A DNA stretch of 64,000 nt, taken from contig NC_133297.1 in the NCBI RefSeq assembly GCF_005239225.2, forward strand, positions 12,574,147-12,638,146. Direction: 5' to 3'. Position 1 is the stretch's first letter; the number at the start of each line of letters is the position of its first letter. Below the pieces are notes generated by a model that had not been told where the DNA came from, searched no databases, and saw only the letters and a list, made by a program, of their open reading frames with translations. Origin of the DNA: Populus alba. Lineage: Eukaryota > Streptophyta > Magnoliopsida > Malpighiales > Salicaceae. The translations under genes and the position numbers were made by a program. Positions 1-12,469 of this stretch are shown piece after piece.

Positions 1-1254
1 AAATTTAATTTATATAATAATTTATCTCACATCACAGCCTTTAATTTGAATTAAAGCGAATTAAAGAAGAACAACTAGGGTTTAAAACCTAGCTATATAT
101 AGTTCGAAGACTAAGCAACCAAACAAATTAAGAAATTAAAAGATCACACCAAATGGTCGTTGTTTTTTCATTTCACAATTAATGACCAAATCTTATACAC
201 CGACTGATCGATTCTCCTACCGTTTGCATGCTAAGTTATAATAAATTGTTCTATATATATGTGTGTGTACGTGTATGTGTGGGTGTTTAAATAGAGAATA
301 CATTGAATGATGCTGGATGTTTTTTTTTAATGATTTAGATGTGTGAAGATATATTAATCGATTATAAAAAAAATGCAATAAATAAAATTAACTGTTTTTT
401 CAATAAATAAAAAAGCATCTTTCAAGTATACACAAAGCAATGAAATGTCACCTGAACCTTAATTAACAGTACTTCACGAATATATTGCTGCGTGGTGTGT
501 TCTACGCGTCTTCAACATTTTTTTATCCTGGCTAGCTAGTTTCTGCAGAACTCGTCATACCATGTTCTTGTGTGCTGTGAAGCTCCGATGTGTGATCGCA
601 ATCAAAATATATGGTCGAATTTCCTTCTAAATGTCTGACAAGACTTTTCATTTATTTGGACTCAATATTGGTGATAAGTTCAGCTGATGCAGTCCACCGT
701 GTGTACCTCAGAGGAAGAAAAAAAACAAAACAAAAAAAGGCTACGATGTGATGGCAAAAGGAGCTTTTACTGTCTTAAACTGTAACTGTATAACAGAAAA
801 CCAGCTCCTATAAATAAATAAATATCTAGACCAATCAATACGTGGGGGCACATCTTTAATGGACACCATTTGCTGCATTTTTTTTTGCATCTAGCTGGAC
901 AAAATTGTAGGGCATGCTTACAAGTCAAAAAGAAACGCATCATAGTGCCAAAGAACAGCAATGCTTTGCTTTAGAATACACATATTGTGCCCATTATTTC
1001 AGAATCAAAATTATTGCCGTGCTATCGGACAGCCACTCATAAAATAACGATCACAAAAGCGCTAAGATTATAGTGCTAATAGTAGCACACAGCACATCTG
1101 CCTCCACATGCATGCCAAGAAGAAACAAGAGGTGCCCTTCAGTGATTAGCAGCAGTAATGCATTATTTTAACCCCCTCGCGTTGTGTTCTTGACTTGCTT
1201 ATGTCTGCTGATGGTTTTATAAAATGGTCGAACGCTATGAAGTCACGACCATTA
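1..1254. other. AT-rich intergenic DNA
   Basis: No coding exon, RNA gene or complete element is recognisable on either strand here. The stretch is AT-rich with short homopolymer runs, including an A-rich run near 719-738 and short TG/TA runs near 255-280. Confidence 0.6.
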
Positions 1255-2027
1255 CTTATATGGTCTGCTCCATAACCTTTGGTTTTGAAATGGAATGTGG
1301 ATCGGTCTTCTCTTGGTAAACCAGGTCCTGCAGGTATTGGAGGTGTTCTACGACGTGATCATAATGGATTGCTGCTAAGACTCTTTTCAATCCCTGTTGG
1401 AATAAAAGATTCTAATGTATGAGGCAGAATTATTAGCTGTTGTTAAAGCCCTGGATTTATCAACATTGAAGGAAGATATGTTTGGAAAAGAAGTGATGGT
1501 GGAATCGGATTCTAGAAGTGTAGTCAATTGGATGACAAAGAAGTCTATCAGACCATGGTTTTACCAAAATCTCTTCACCTTGCTTCACGATTCTCATCAT
1601 GTTTGGGTCCTGTAACTTATATTCATACTCTGCGAGAACCTAATCATAATCTTGCGAAACAAGGTGTCAGTAGGTATGGTGAACTATTACCATGGTTGTG
1701 ATTATTTGTTGCTCAATGCTCAAAACTTAAGAACAGACATCAGACTTTCAACTTCATTGGTGGAACTGGCACTTGCCCAACATCACCTCATGGAAATCCC
1801 TTCTGCAAAAGGTGGAAGATAGTGGTATAACTCTCAAAGAAGTTGACTGATGCTGGGGTCCAGAGATTGCTACGGTAGGGTCAGGTTCTTTGATTACTTT
1901 TTCTCTTGTGCTATCCAGGGCCTTGTGTGCATGGTTCGTGTAGTTTCTTGCTCTTTTTGGCTTACAGACCCTTGTGGTTTCTTGTTTGCCTTTTACAGGC
2001 TTATTCTGCTTATCCAAAAAAAAAAAA
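1255..2027 (+). mobile_element. Decayed LINE 3' end with RNase H remnant
   Basis: The plus strand encodes pieces typical of the RNase H domain at the C-terminus of plant LINE retrotransposons. In order they are WNVDRSS then GPAGIGGVLRRDHNG (about 1290-1370), YEAELLAVVKALDL and VMVESDSRSVVNWM (about 1417-1545), and a tail resembling YIHTLREPNHNLAKQGVSR (about 1617-1673). The pieces lie in different frames, so there is a frameshift near 1413 and another near 1605, and stops interrupt the rest. A 3' untranslated stretch ends in TTATCC followed by a 12-base A run at 2016-2027, the usual LINE tail. Reverse transcriptase and endonuclease parts are absent, so the copy is 5'-truncated and inactive. 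No target duplication was found. An alternative is an isolated host RNase H-like pseudogene, but the poly(A) tail favours a LINE. Confidence 0.75.
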
Positions 2028-3638
2028 TGTCATAACTTTTTTCCTTGGATAAAGAAGAAAAAAGCATGGCGAATTAAAAGCTGCTACAGCTTTACAATGG
2101 GCTAATCCGTTGACGGTAATTTGAAGGAAAATCATTGTGTAAAACAAAATAAAAGAGGAAAAGAAGGATTGAAACATTTCAGTTTTGGATAACATAAAAA
2201 AAATCATTTATATAAAATGATTAATGGATTCTGAAATTAGAGAATGGTTAATTATATAGTAAAAATTTAAGGTACGGATGCTTGTTTAAAGTAAAATTAA
2301 TCATTTTATTTACAGATGTTATAATAATATGCTAATATTTTTTATTTAAGAAAAAAATGTGATCGACATATGATTGGTAATTGCCTAATATCGATTAGTT
2401 TCAGCAATGGACGGAGTTCTTAGTGCTAAAATTATTACGTCGTATTTGACATATTTTCTCTATTTTATATTTTGTTTTAATTTATTGATATTGGGTGATT
2501 CTATTTGTAGTTAATCCAATGTCGGGGACATGTAGGGTTCAGATTTTACCGGATTGAGGAGGGATATTGCAAGCATGTTATCATAATAATGTTCATACTT
2601 TTCAAACCTAGGTATTCGATCGGTAAATTAAACACCATTCAAGGTTTATACATGGCTTCTCTCTATATTTGAACAGCTAGAATTTTTTATTTTTTTCATT
2701 TTGCAGCTACAAAGTAACAATAAACAATCATTCCTGGTCGTTTTATGGGCACTGACTTCAATGAAATAACGGGAACCGAACAAGTTCAGAGAGATTAAGA
2801 ACTGTGCATTACGTTATTTCCTTGGATTAACAACTTAGAAGATTCCTCTCAGTGGACCCTGTGGAAGGTCCACGAGCAGCATGACAGCGGGTGATGTTGG
2901 CATGTTGTGGGAAGGGTCCCCAGTCGGAGCCAGGGGCTTCGTTTTCTTCTCCTCCATGGCTCCATTTTTAGGTTGGTTCTTGTCCATGCCCTTATCCTCT
3001 TATTCAATCTGCCAACAAGCATATGCTGAGCAGTAGAGGTTTTTATTTATTTATTTAACAGACGTGATTAAATAGGGAATTTATTTCCCTTCATTGGTTT
3101 TGGAGGAATATTACAATATCTATTAATTTACACGCACGAAGGTGTAATGATTTCTTCATATCCAAGTATTTCTATCAATAAAAAGTCCTATATATCTTTT
3201 GATAAAGTTTTTTTTTTTTTTTTGCCCTTCTCGATGATCAAATAGCACACATATCTTGGTGAAAAACCTGAAAATAAAGCAAACTCCTGTTACCATTTCT
3301 GACATTTACACTACCATGAACATGAACAAAGCTACAACAGTACTGGTCTCTTTTATTTATTCTTTGGAAGCTGAACCTATCTCTCTTCTTCTTTCCCACT
3401 CCCTAGCCTTATTAATATTTCAAAAAAATTAATAAATTATAAAAATAATTAAACATATGATCCCACGACTATATTCTACAACCCTCCCCGCCCCTCAACT
3501 CATCATGTGTCCTCGGTTACAAATTAATTCAGGCTTCAGAGCCCGCCATTCCGATTCAAGGACGCCAGAATCCGACGCTCTTGCCAGTATTCCTCTGAAT
3601 ACTCAAAGAGTTAATTTGCTTCTGTGGACTTAAAACTC
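2028..3638. other. AT-rich spacer downstream of the trihelix gene
   Basis: Apart from the possible small gene at 2835-2987, nothing coding is visible. The part next to 3638 would hold the 3' untranslated region of the minus-strand trihelix gene. Confidence 0.5.
2835..2987 (-). CDS. Possible 50-residue small protein, unidentified
   Basis: The minus strand holds an ATG frame of 50 codons that stands out because it is far richer in G+C than its surroundings. The predicted peptide starts MDKNQPKNGAMEEKKTK and ends LPQGPLRGIF, so it has a Lys/Pro-rich first half and a short hydrophobic stretch (PAVMLLVDLP, about residues 33-42). About 20-30 bases upstream of the ATG, a TTGGCAG acceptor-like site suggests a spliced 5' leader. 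I do not recognise the family. It lies about 650 bp beyond the stop of the trihelix gene on the same strand, so it could be a separate small gene, part of a long 3' region, or chance. The evidence is composition and a plausible splice site only. Confidence 0.35.
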   Translation of the reverse strand: MDKNQPKNGAMEEKKTKPLAPTGDPSHNMPTSPAVMLLVDLPQGPLRGIF

Positions 3639-5536
3639 TCACCCGGCTGTGTTCATTGATGTTTGTTTGTTTGCTACAATTTCATAGCCACTAGCTTCAT
3701 CTTCATCTTCATCATCCAAACACTTATCATCTTCGTCCTCCTGATTTTGATTATCCTCACTTTCTAAATCCTCCGTCACTGAATCAGGTCTATGTTCTTG
3801 TTGAGGGGGAGGCCATTGTTGCTCAGGGAGTACCATCAAAGGCACTGAATTTTGAGGTTTCATATGATGAGTACTATTGGACGGACCATCAATCTTGTTT
3901 TTCTCCTTGTATAAAGCATCAAGTTGGTGAAAGTACGGACATGTTTTCGAATCCTCAGGCCTTTTCTTGTTACTCTCTTTCACTTTCTTGAAGTACTTAT
4001 TGATATTCTCCCACTTCTCTTTGCATCGTTTTGCATTGCGATTGTAACCGAGCTTTCTCATCCCAGCTGAGATCTCCTCCCATAGTGGCCCTTTGGGTCC
4101 ATTTTCTTGGTACTTGCAATCAAGATTAGTCCTTAGCCCGATCAAAGCTTCAACTTCTACTTTAGGCCATCTTGAAGAGCTTGCTGACATAAAATTCTGA
4201 TCCCCATTATCTGATTTCATCATGTCCGGATTGGCCACCGGTTGAGGTGGTGGAAATTGTGCCACTGGCGGTGGCGGCGGTGGCGTAGGTGTTGGTGTTT
4301 GCTGTGATATCGGAGGGAGCGCTGGTGGCGGCTGTGTTGGGGGTGGATTATTTTGTACTTGACCCGGATTTTGTTGTTCAGATAATTTTTGCAAAAATGC
4401 CATTACTGCAGCATCTTTAGTTGCTGCTATGGATCTTTCCTGGGCTGAGATCTCGCGCTCTCTATTGATTCTGGCCATTTCTTGCATTCTCCAGGATTCT
4501 TCTCTGACCATTCTTTCGTTTTCGCGTTTCTCAATTGCTTCCAAGAACTTATTCTGCGTCTCCTCTTGCTTCTGGATCACTTCCGTCATTAGCCTTCCAA
4601 AAAAGTCCTTCCATTTCCTTTTCCTCTTACGACGCCCTTGCAGTTCCACGTCCGAGGATGTTGATGAAGAAGTGGAATTGGAGTTGAGATCTGAGGAAAA
4701 TTTTGGAAAAGAAGATGGAATATTAGTTTGAGGATGATTTGTAGGGTTTGTTGCTTGTGACGGGGGGCAGATTGTAGGGTTTGTTGAAGGAAATGGAGGA
4801 ACTGCAAGATTTATAGCTGAAGTGACAACGCCTTGAGACGTCTTTGTAGCGAGGGTGGCAGCTGCTGTTGATGGAACAGTATTGTGAGAAGTCCCAACAG
4901 CATTAGGAGAGGGATTAACCACAGGCATTGCTATTGTGTTGGCTGGTGGAATTTGAGGCTTGGTTGGTTGTGGCGGCAGCGGCAGCGGCGATGATAGTGA
5001 AGGGGGGTGACTTTCGAAAGCTTCTAATTGATCAAAAAATCTGTAAGTCTTGCCTTCTTGTTTACCACTTCGGCCATCTTTGGTTCTCTTGTGGTACTTG
5101 TACACGTTCTCGAATTTCTCTTTGCACTTCTTGGCACTTCGATTATAACCAAGCTCTGCTAGCTTCCTGATATATAACAACAGTTGCAACAAAAGCATAT
5201 ATAACTCCAATTCTTGTTTTATCCCATCTTGAATTCAGTAATTAAAAACAAAAGATCTTGAAGAATATTCATACATAAAATAAACATGAAAATTAAAACA
5301 GCAAAACAACAGCATAAATCGAGCGAATTTACAAGTGTCAGAAATTTAAATTCTGAAACACTTAATTGTTATTGCAGTGTGCACTAAAACGAAGCAAAAA
5401 AAAAAATCACAAATACAGTCTTCAAGATTTAAACTGCAAATTAAGAACTACTAAAAGAAAACTAACAAAAAAAAGGAAAAAAGAACACAAAAAAAGAAAA
5501 TTGAACTCGCACAGACCTCTATCAATGAACTCCAAA

Positions 5537-5567
<31 letters not shown>

Positions 5568-5922
5568 CACCACCGTGTATAGTTCCCCTCATCACAAAAA
5601 GATAAAATTGTAATTATTCTAATGATCACCTGGAAACATCCTCCCATAAAGGGCCTTTAACACTAGCATCACGAAACGCAACATCCATATCAGACCGTAT
5701 TTTTAAGAGTGCCATAGTCTCTTGTCTTGGCCACCGGTTACCTCCGAAACCCCGGGGACCTTCAATAGCTCCTTTATCATCTTCACCTCCAACATCAATG
5801 TTGCTGCCTTCATGATGGCCACCGGTTATCGGAGGAGCTTCCCTGTTACCTACTCCTCCACCACCACTAGGAGCAAGGGTTGTTGTTGTGGTTGCTAGCA
5901 CACTACTTGAGTCCCCTAGCAT
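3639..5922 (-). CDS. GT-2-type trihelix transcription factor (GT2/DF1/GTL1 clade)
   Basis: This nuclear DNA-binding factor has two trihelix (Myb/SANT-like) domains, which in the family bind GT elements in promoters. Two exons are read: 5922-5630 and 5166-3639, with a GT-AG intron at 5629-5167, giving 606 aa. The junction rebuilds the first domain (PLWEDVSR joined to KLAELGYNRSAKKCKEKF). Domain 1 spans about residues 62-147 (RWPRQETMALLKIRSDMD start, then FENVYKYHKRTK and YRFFDQLEA). Domain 2 spans about 430-519 (RWPKVEVEAL, KGPLWEEIS, KEKWENINKYFKK). Between them lie Pro/Thr-rich linkers, a basic patch RRKRKRKWK (about 276-284) that may act as a nuclear signal, and a charged helical, coiled-coil-like stretch to about residue 363. 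The C-terminus is very acidic. This two-domain layout is diagnostic of the GT-2 clade. Synteny with Arabidopsis At1g76880/At1g76890 favours DF1/GT2, but GTL1 is also close. Confidence 0.93.
5540..5567. repeat. 28-base A run inside the trihelix intron
   Basis: An uninterrupted A run on the plus strand, read as a T run in the minus-strand intron, lies between exon 1 and exon 2 of the GT-2-type gene. It is probably length-variable. Confidence 0.9.
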
Positions 5923-7630
5923 AGGACTCGCTTTCTTTCCTTTCTAACTCTCAATATTACAGCTCCTTGAAAAAATATACGGGCTAAAAAAATAGAAGAA
6001 AAAAAAATATCATCAAGGCAAAAGAGAAGGTGAATTCTCTTAAGGGTTTTATGGTAGATGGTTTGTATGGTATGGTGAATTTATTAATTATTTCTGTGGG
6101 ATCTGCTTGTCAATGTCAAGAGGTTGTTTCTTTTTCTTTCTTTTTTTAATACAAGTAATTAATTTTTTTTTCTTGCTTTTCTTCTTTTTAGCTATGGACT
6201 GGAATCTTTGAGGTTTTCTTTTTTTTCTTTTTTCTTTTTTCTTTTGTTTTTTAAGCCAATGTGGGGTGGTAGGGTTAGTTGGCTAGAAGGTGTAACTTGG
6301 TTCTCTAGCAGTAATAACGAAGATGGCACAGAAAGATATACATTATATATAGTGCTACAGGAAGAGATAATAAATATTATTACTGGAATTCATCAACAGC
6401 TGCCCATAGAGACGACGGCGATGATTCGTGGGTTCTTGTCTGTAATTTAGCTAAATTTAGTTAAAAGCCGGCACATGTAGGTCAGCTTTTTTTTTCGTTT
6501 TTATCCCATTCATTCTTTCTGTAATTAGTGAATCACAGCTACGTGGGTATTTATTATTTATTTCTCTATTATACCTTTGTTGTTGTTTTATGGGTGTACT
6601 GAGAAAAATATCAGCTTTGCTTTTTGGAGGGTGTTTCGGTGATCAGTGCCCGGTGGCTAAGATTTGACGTGGAATTGCTAGGATTGGCCTTAAAATGGAT
6701 CCCATTGACCTTTAATCATTGAAGGGCTGGTTAATTTTTCAAATTTTTTATTCGATCACCTGATTTGTGATCTGAGTTTGTCTCTGTAATTCAGGATTTT
6801 CTACACCGGATGGTGGGATTTTTGCTGTGATGCCAGAAACGCCCTGGGTTTAAAAATCCATGTTCAACTTTTGTTGGCCGAGACTGTGCGTGATACAGTG
6901 CACTTCCTGTGGCGTAAGGGACCTACTGTTAATTGTGATAATGACGAGTGTAGTTTGACAAATTCTAGTTTTCATAATTGATAAAAGAAAATGTTGCCCC
7001 TAAACTTATCTTAAGAAAAAGGGACGTTATGAAGTGGGATCCACTGTTGAATTAAACTCGTCGATGGAGGTCGTATTACTAGGCCAGGCCATTTATGAAT
7101 TGAAGTAAATGGTGGACATTTCAGTTAGGTCTGCAACCAACCCTATTAATTGGGAGGCAAGGATTTTAATGGCTGTGATCATACAAAATCACCCAAAACA
7201 ACTGGCTTGGTTCATTTTGGGACCTTTTGCCTCTCTGTTGATCTGTGCTTTAATTGCCTAATTCTGGTCTCTAGCATGGTACTGTCTTACGGCCATGTTG
7301 CTGTTATGAAGCTGCAGTAAGATCACGCTCTGTGCTTATTTTTTCTCGTTTTAAAACCGCATTTTAGATTATATCCTTAGGATCTCTATCTAACATGTAC
7401 TCGAATCAAAACGAATGGAAGAGGGATTGTTTATTTATTATCGAATTAGCAGCCACAAATGATCTTCAGAGTCGTGGTCTCACGGGCTTTTTTCTTACCA
7501 GTATTGATGATTTCGAGGGAAGAAGTTCTTCAGGGTCAAACCCAAGAGAAGTACTTCTGTGTGTTATAATTAAAGCCAGTAAACAGGGTAGGATTAATCA
7601 CCAAGAAAATTGGGGGAGACACGAGAGATA

Positions 7631-7668
7631 TTTCTTCCTCTTCCTCTTCCTCTTCCTCTTCCTCTTCT
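7631..7668. repeat. (TTCCTC)n microsatellite
   Basis: About six head-to-tail copies of the hexamer TTCCTC, with near-perfect units. Confidence 0.9.
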
Positions 7669-8936
7669 ACATATCATATCTAACTCAGCAACTCAATTAT
7701 TGAGTCAAAAGAAACAAGCGATGCCCCAAGACATAATGCAAGAGGTGGGTCCGATTAATCAATTGGCCATTAAATGCAAAAAATAATAATCTGAGATAAT
7801 AATCTCTTACAAAGAAAGTACTCCAATATCATTACGTGTGCACAAATCAAGTGATAGGGATGTGGTAATTGATAAATGGTAGTTGTAATAGTAAAGGAAA
7901 CACAAGGGGCTGTGAGTTAATAAGGAAAGAAGGAGGGGAAAACGGGGCTAATATGATAGGTAGGTAAGACATGCATCGAAATGAAATGGCACCGTTTCAT
8001 TTGATAATTTATATTCTAGAGATCTTCATGATAAATGACAATGAGAGTTGCACACAAGTCTTTAGGATTTGTTTTTGCTTTTCACACTGGCCTTTTCGCC
8101 TTCAATTGATTATATATAACACTATATTATTATTCTTCGTATACTTTGCTTCCAAAAGTAGGAATTCTATTCCTTCATCCAATGGTGTTCCAAAAAGTGA
8201 GAATTGTAATTATATATTATATTCTTTTCCTTGCCACATGCAAACTCAAGAAAATAAAGTCTTCCAAGATAGTTTTTATATTAAAAAAAATATCATTTTA
8301 ATATTTTTTCAGTTAAATATATTTTTAAAACATGTTTAAACACGGACTCAACCTAAAAGACGACGAGCAAGGTTTGAGACCTATTCATGAGATTTTTATC
8401 CGTTAACGAAGCATCATGTTTATAATTATAAGACAGATTGTAAAAACGGGCTCTATAATTAATAATTAGCGGTAGCTGAATTTGTACAGAGAAATTATAA
8501 TATATTTGTATCTTTTTTCATGGTGGGTGCGTATTGTTTTATGAGTTTTTTTTTGCTTATCTCTCAAGATAGACTTTATACTTACTGGTTTTGTTTTCTT
8601 GCAATTGCTTCGCTGGCAAGAACTTCTCTAGCTCGGATGGTATGGATTGATGGATAGATAATAAGATTTAGATGCCTTGTAGAGCTTCACTAGCTGGATA
8701 GATGCCTCCCACTATGTTTGCCCCCCCTGGCTATTATTTACAGCCTAAAATCCACTGCTCTCTCTATATATATATATATAAGGTACTGTGGCAGGCTACC
8801 GCATCTTGTAATTGTTAGGGAAATAAAAAAAAGAACCACATGGTACAAAAGTGGAGCTTGTGATTTAGAACTTAATGAAAGTCGAGCTAGCTAGAGGGGC
8901 GACATCTGATCGATCGATGTTGTCTTAAGCAGGGGA

Positions 8937-8971
<35 letters not shown>
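8937..8971. repeat. (AT)n-(GT)n compound microsatellite
   Basis: A short AT run passes directly into about 12 GT dinucleotides. Confidence 0.9.
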
Positions 8972-9409
8972 ATGTTTGTGTTTGTATATGTGGTGCAAAA
9001 TGTTTGGAGATGCTGCTGTTTTTATGTTTGAATATGAAGGGAAGATTAATTATATGGTAATTAATTAGTTCATATTTAAACTAGTTACTTGATGCTATAT
9101 TAATCAAGGCACGATTTTTTTTCAAAACTCAACACTAGGAAAGGAAGGGAAATGTACATGTAGCCTAGTTTTTGTTGCTTCCATCAGATTCTATCCTCAC
9201 TGAAACGTAGCAAAATTCAATCACTCACCTAGTCCACACAAATTCTTTTATAAGACGGGACAAGAGGAAAAAATCTTGAATAAAAAAAGAAAAAGAATTG
9301 ATAAGTTTTTCACTTCAATTAGTGAGATGGGGTAAAAACACTTAATACATTAAAAATTATCTACATAGAAAAGAGAAAGAGAGAGAGTAGGGATAATAAT
9401 TTAATCCGA

Positions 9410-9443
<34 letters not shown>
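9410..9443. repeat. (TA)n-(TG)n compound microsatellite
   Basis: About ten TA units are followed by about seven TG units, the same compound structure as the one 470 bp upstream. Confidence 0.9.
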
Positions 9444-12400
9444 TAATATTAGCATAAAATACATATATTTGTATAATATTTATTGTTTAATATACATATT
9501 TATACTTCAAATATATATTCATACTATTTTATTTTTTATTGATTAATAAATAATAGTAAATAATAACCGATTAATAAATTATAAGAATTGAAACGTTTTT
9601 ATGAAATTGATAATGAACCGAACACAGATATTAAGAAATGGGATAGAGATGGCTAACTTTAATTTACTGGCCCATATGAAAAAGTTACAAGTAGACAAAA
9701 GGTTTACTTCACATGGGTAGGCATGTGATGTGAATGTACACTCACATCTTCTGTCTGTCTACCATGTGGATTCACCTCTCCATTTATCTGTCACCAGCTC
9801 AGCAACCACCAAGTTGATTCTTTTTTGGCGCGCTCCCTTCCCTTTTCTCCTTCATTGCAATTAGTAATGTAATCCACGTCACATATTCTCACGGGGAGAA
9901 TTTTCACATTTTTACAACTTTTTCCTCCTTTTAATAGGCCAATATTCACCCCTTGAATGACACCCGACAACCTCTAAAATAATGCCACAATGGCTCCTCT
10001 ACCCGTCATGATACTTGTCACTTCTGTACTGCCCTGGTTTACTTGTGTTTTTTTTTTTAAAATAAATAAATAGAACATTACAATGATTATATTCATTAGT
10101 GATTGATTATATTCATTAATGATTATATTCATCTTCGTTAATTAACTTGCTGATTATTGTTATTTAATCACCATTAATCGAACCTTCTAACATGTTCATC
10201 TACCTCTTTCCATTATTTATTTTCCCCTCTCACTCCAAGAAAACCCCCCAAGCCCCAAGGGCTCTCCTGTATTAAATCTCAACATTAAAATAGTGTTTTG
10301 TAATTAAAAAAATAATAAATTTAGTTAAAAATATATTCAGACTGTAAGAACAAACACAACCCTCGATAAAGAGGAGTGGAGGAGTAAAATACAAGCAATA
10401 TTCACGACCATGTGCAAAGATATTCATCGTGGTTAACAATAATGCGTCAGTGCTTGACGCCACTTAAGTAGAATCATTGGAACATGAAAGCATGTGCATC
10501 TGCTGGTAAAACCTGAATGATCCCAAGGCCAATAATAATAATATAAATAAAAGCATTAATTATTAGCATGGTTATTAACCCAAAAAAAAAAGAAATTAAA
10601 TTAACCAGAAAAGTAGACATTTGTTTTGTAAAAGAAGTCACTGTGGATGGGCCCCATGAAGGCAAAAAGAAAGCACTCAAAAAGCCCTTACCAGGGTGGA
10701 GGCCCCATGTGCCCACAAACGACCTCCAATGGGGAGGAAGAAGGGGAAGAGTACGAGCACAAAAAAACACGTTCCTCCGACGTCCACTTCTCTCTGACGT
10801 GACACAGAACAAATTGGATAACAGGATAAGCCTTGGCTCCGCTAAAGGACTTCTGTGTTTTGTAATTCTCTGTGGGTATACTTCCAAACGGCTCGCAATC
10901 AAGCCGAGATATTATCCTAGCTAGTAGCCACCACTCCATCAATTTCAAAAGCGAGCACTAACGCTCTACCATTAATTATTTGGCACAGTAAAAGGTGCCA
11001 GATGGTGTTGCAGATACTAGCTAGTACTAGGAATGATTCGTACTGAGAAAAAAAGGGAGGAAAAATGGGTTCTTCAGCTGCGCCATGAATGCAAGATTAT
11101 CCGAGCTCTTTTTGCCGATGTGACGGAAGACTCCATGTAAACAACTTACCTCGAGAGCCTACATTTACATCGACCTAATTTATCATCCCCGTTGCACGCT
11201 GCCGTCAGCCTTTTCTGTTTCATGGACAATACGATTACCATTTGCTGAATCTGCTGCGCATCTCTCCGTTTTTGTTCTTTTTTTCTTCTACTTGTATTTC
11301 CAACCATATATATATATATATATTATCTATATTCTTACAGATATATCTAATTTAAAATATGTTTTAAGGTCTACTATTATTCATGATATGGTAAATTTTT
11401 AACTATGGATAATATAGGAAGTCAAGCAGGAGAGTACAAACTGGTTGCAGATTAGGTGTGTTAAGGTGTAACTGCTTGGCAACAATTTTATCTTCGTCGT
11501 TCAATAATACGATCTTCTTCAAGAAATCGACTCCATTTGATAGGTTTTAGTTCAAACGGGTGATCTGTAGCTACCAAAAAGCCTATTCCCTACATGCTTT
11601 CTTTGCACCTCCAACCCCCACAACCGCTGTTGATGTTGAACATGAGGCCCCAATCCAGGATCACAAACTCCAAAGCATTCACACTTGTTTGCAGCTCTGC
11701 ACCCCAAAGAGAAATGAAAGACTACAGAAAACATTGCAGCCCAAGAGCTTGGCTTTTTTCAGGGCACCGAGTGATCAAGTAAGCTCCTCAAAGATGGTTG
11801 CGTGCCATATCCCAGAACCAGACCAATACCCTTCGTTATACTCTCCACACAGGAATGATTGGAGAACACCATGATGCCTTTAAAATCTCCATAAATTCAT
11901 GCGAGGAGAAATGTTGCAGTGGTGATTTATATAGAAAGGCACTTTAAGACACGCACAATAATGAAATAGATTGTAAGCATCATAAGCTCTGCAGAAAATT
12001 TTGAAGAAAGGCAGAGCTTGGCTGCCATGCTTAGAACACTGCTATTCATTTTCATCTGTTTACAACTCATTCAGACGTGCATCTCCATGTCATTTCCATC
12101 TTTAAGCCATGAAAAGACCATACAACTACCAGTTGCAGTTCGTAGCAAAACAGTAGTGGGTCATAGTAGTAATGTTTCCCGGGTGAACATTTGAAACAGC
12201 TACATGAAAGCTGCAGTTAAGGGTCTATCGTTGCATTGGCCTAGTCGAATACTGCCATTAAACTTCCATTTAGAAAAAGGCCTTGAAACTAATTCTATTT
12301 GCAAAGCAACCAATACCCTGCCATAGTTTAGCATTGAAAAAAATCCAAGTTTGAAAGATCTGGCGAAGAAAAAAACATCAAGATTCAAGGTCCTAAAGGG

Positions 12401-12469
12401 ACTCTAGTATCGAAGCATTTGAAAGCCTCAAGCCATTCCAAAATATCCTTTCCTCTAAATGGAAAGGCA

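Larger units (their letters stand above)
5923..12469. other. 6.5-kb spacer with no confident gene
   Basis: The first part is the promoter side of the GT-2-type gene. The rest is AT-rich, with three microsatellites listed separately and an (AT) run near 11306-11323. Two patches are less AT-rich, at 10620-10930 and 11560-11870. The second has a minus-strand frame after an acceptor-like TGCAG site near 11690 reading LQTSVNALEFVILDW, ending in a stop near 11590. That could be a terminal exon or chance, and I could not connect it to other exons. Confidence 0.5.

Noticed and set aside
4429..5170. Plus-strand frames of 80-100 codons over the GT-2-type gene
   Set aside because: They are antisense shadows of the trihelix coding exon.
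10474..10948. 142-codon minus frame and overlapping 118-codon plus frame
   Set aside because: Both strands are open together over a less AT-rich patch. Neither translation shows a recognisable domain or protein-like pattern, and the hydrophobic end comes from AT-rich DNA.
11560..11874. 104-codon plus-strand frame with Pro/Thr-rich start
   Set aside because: No family resemblance and no splice partners found; a competing minus-strand frame exists, so no call was made.
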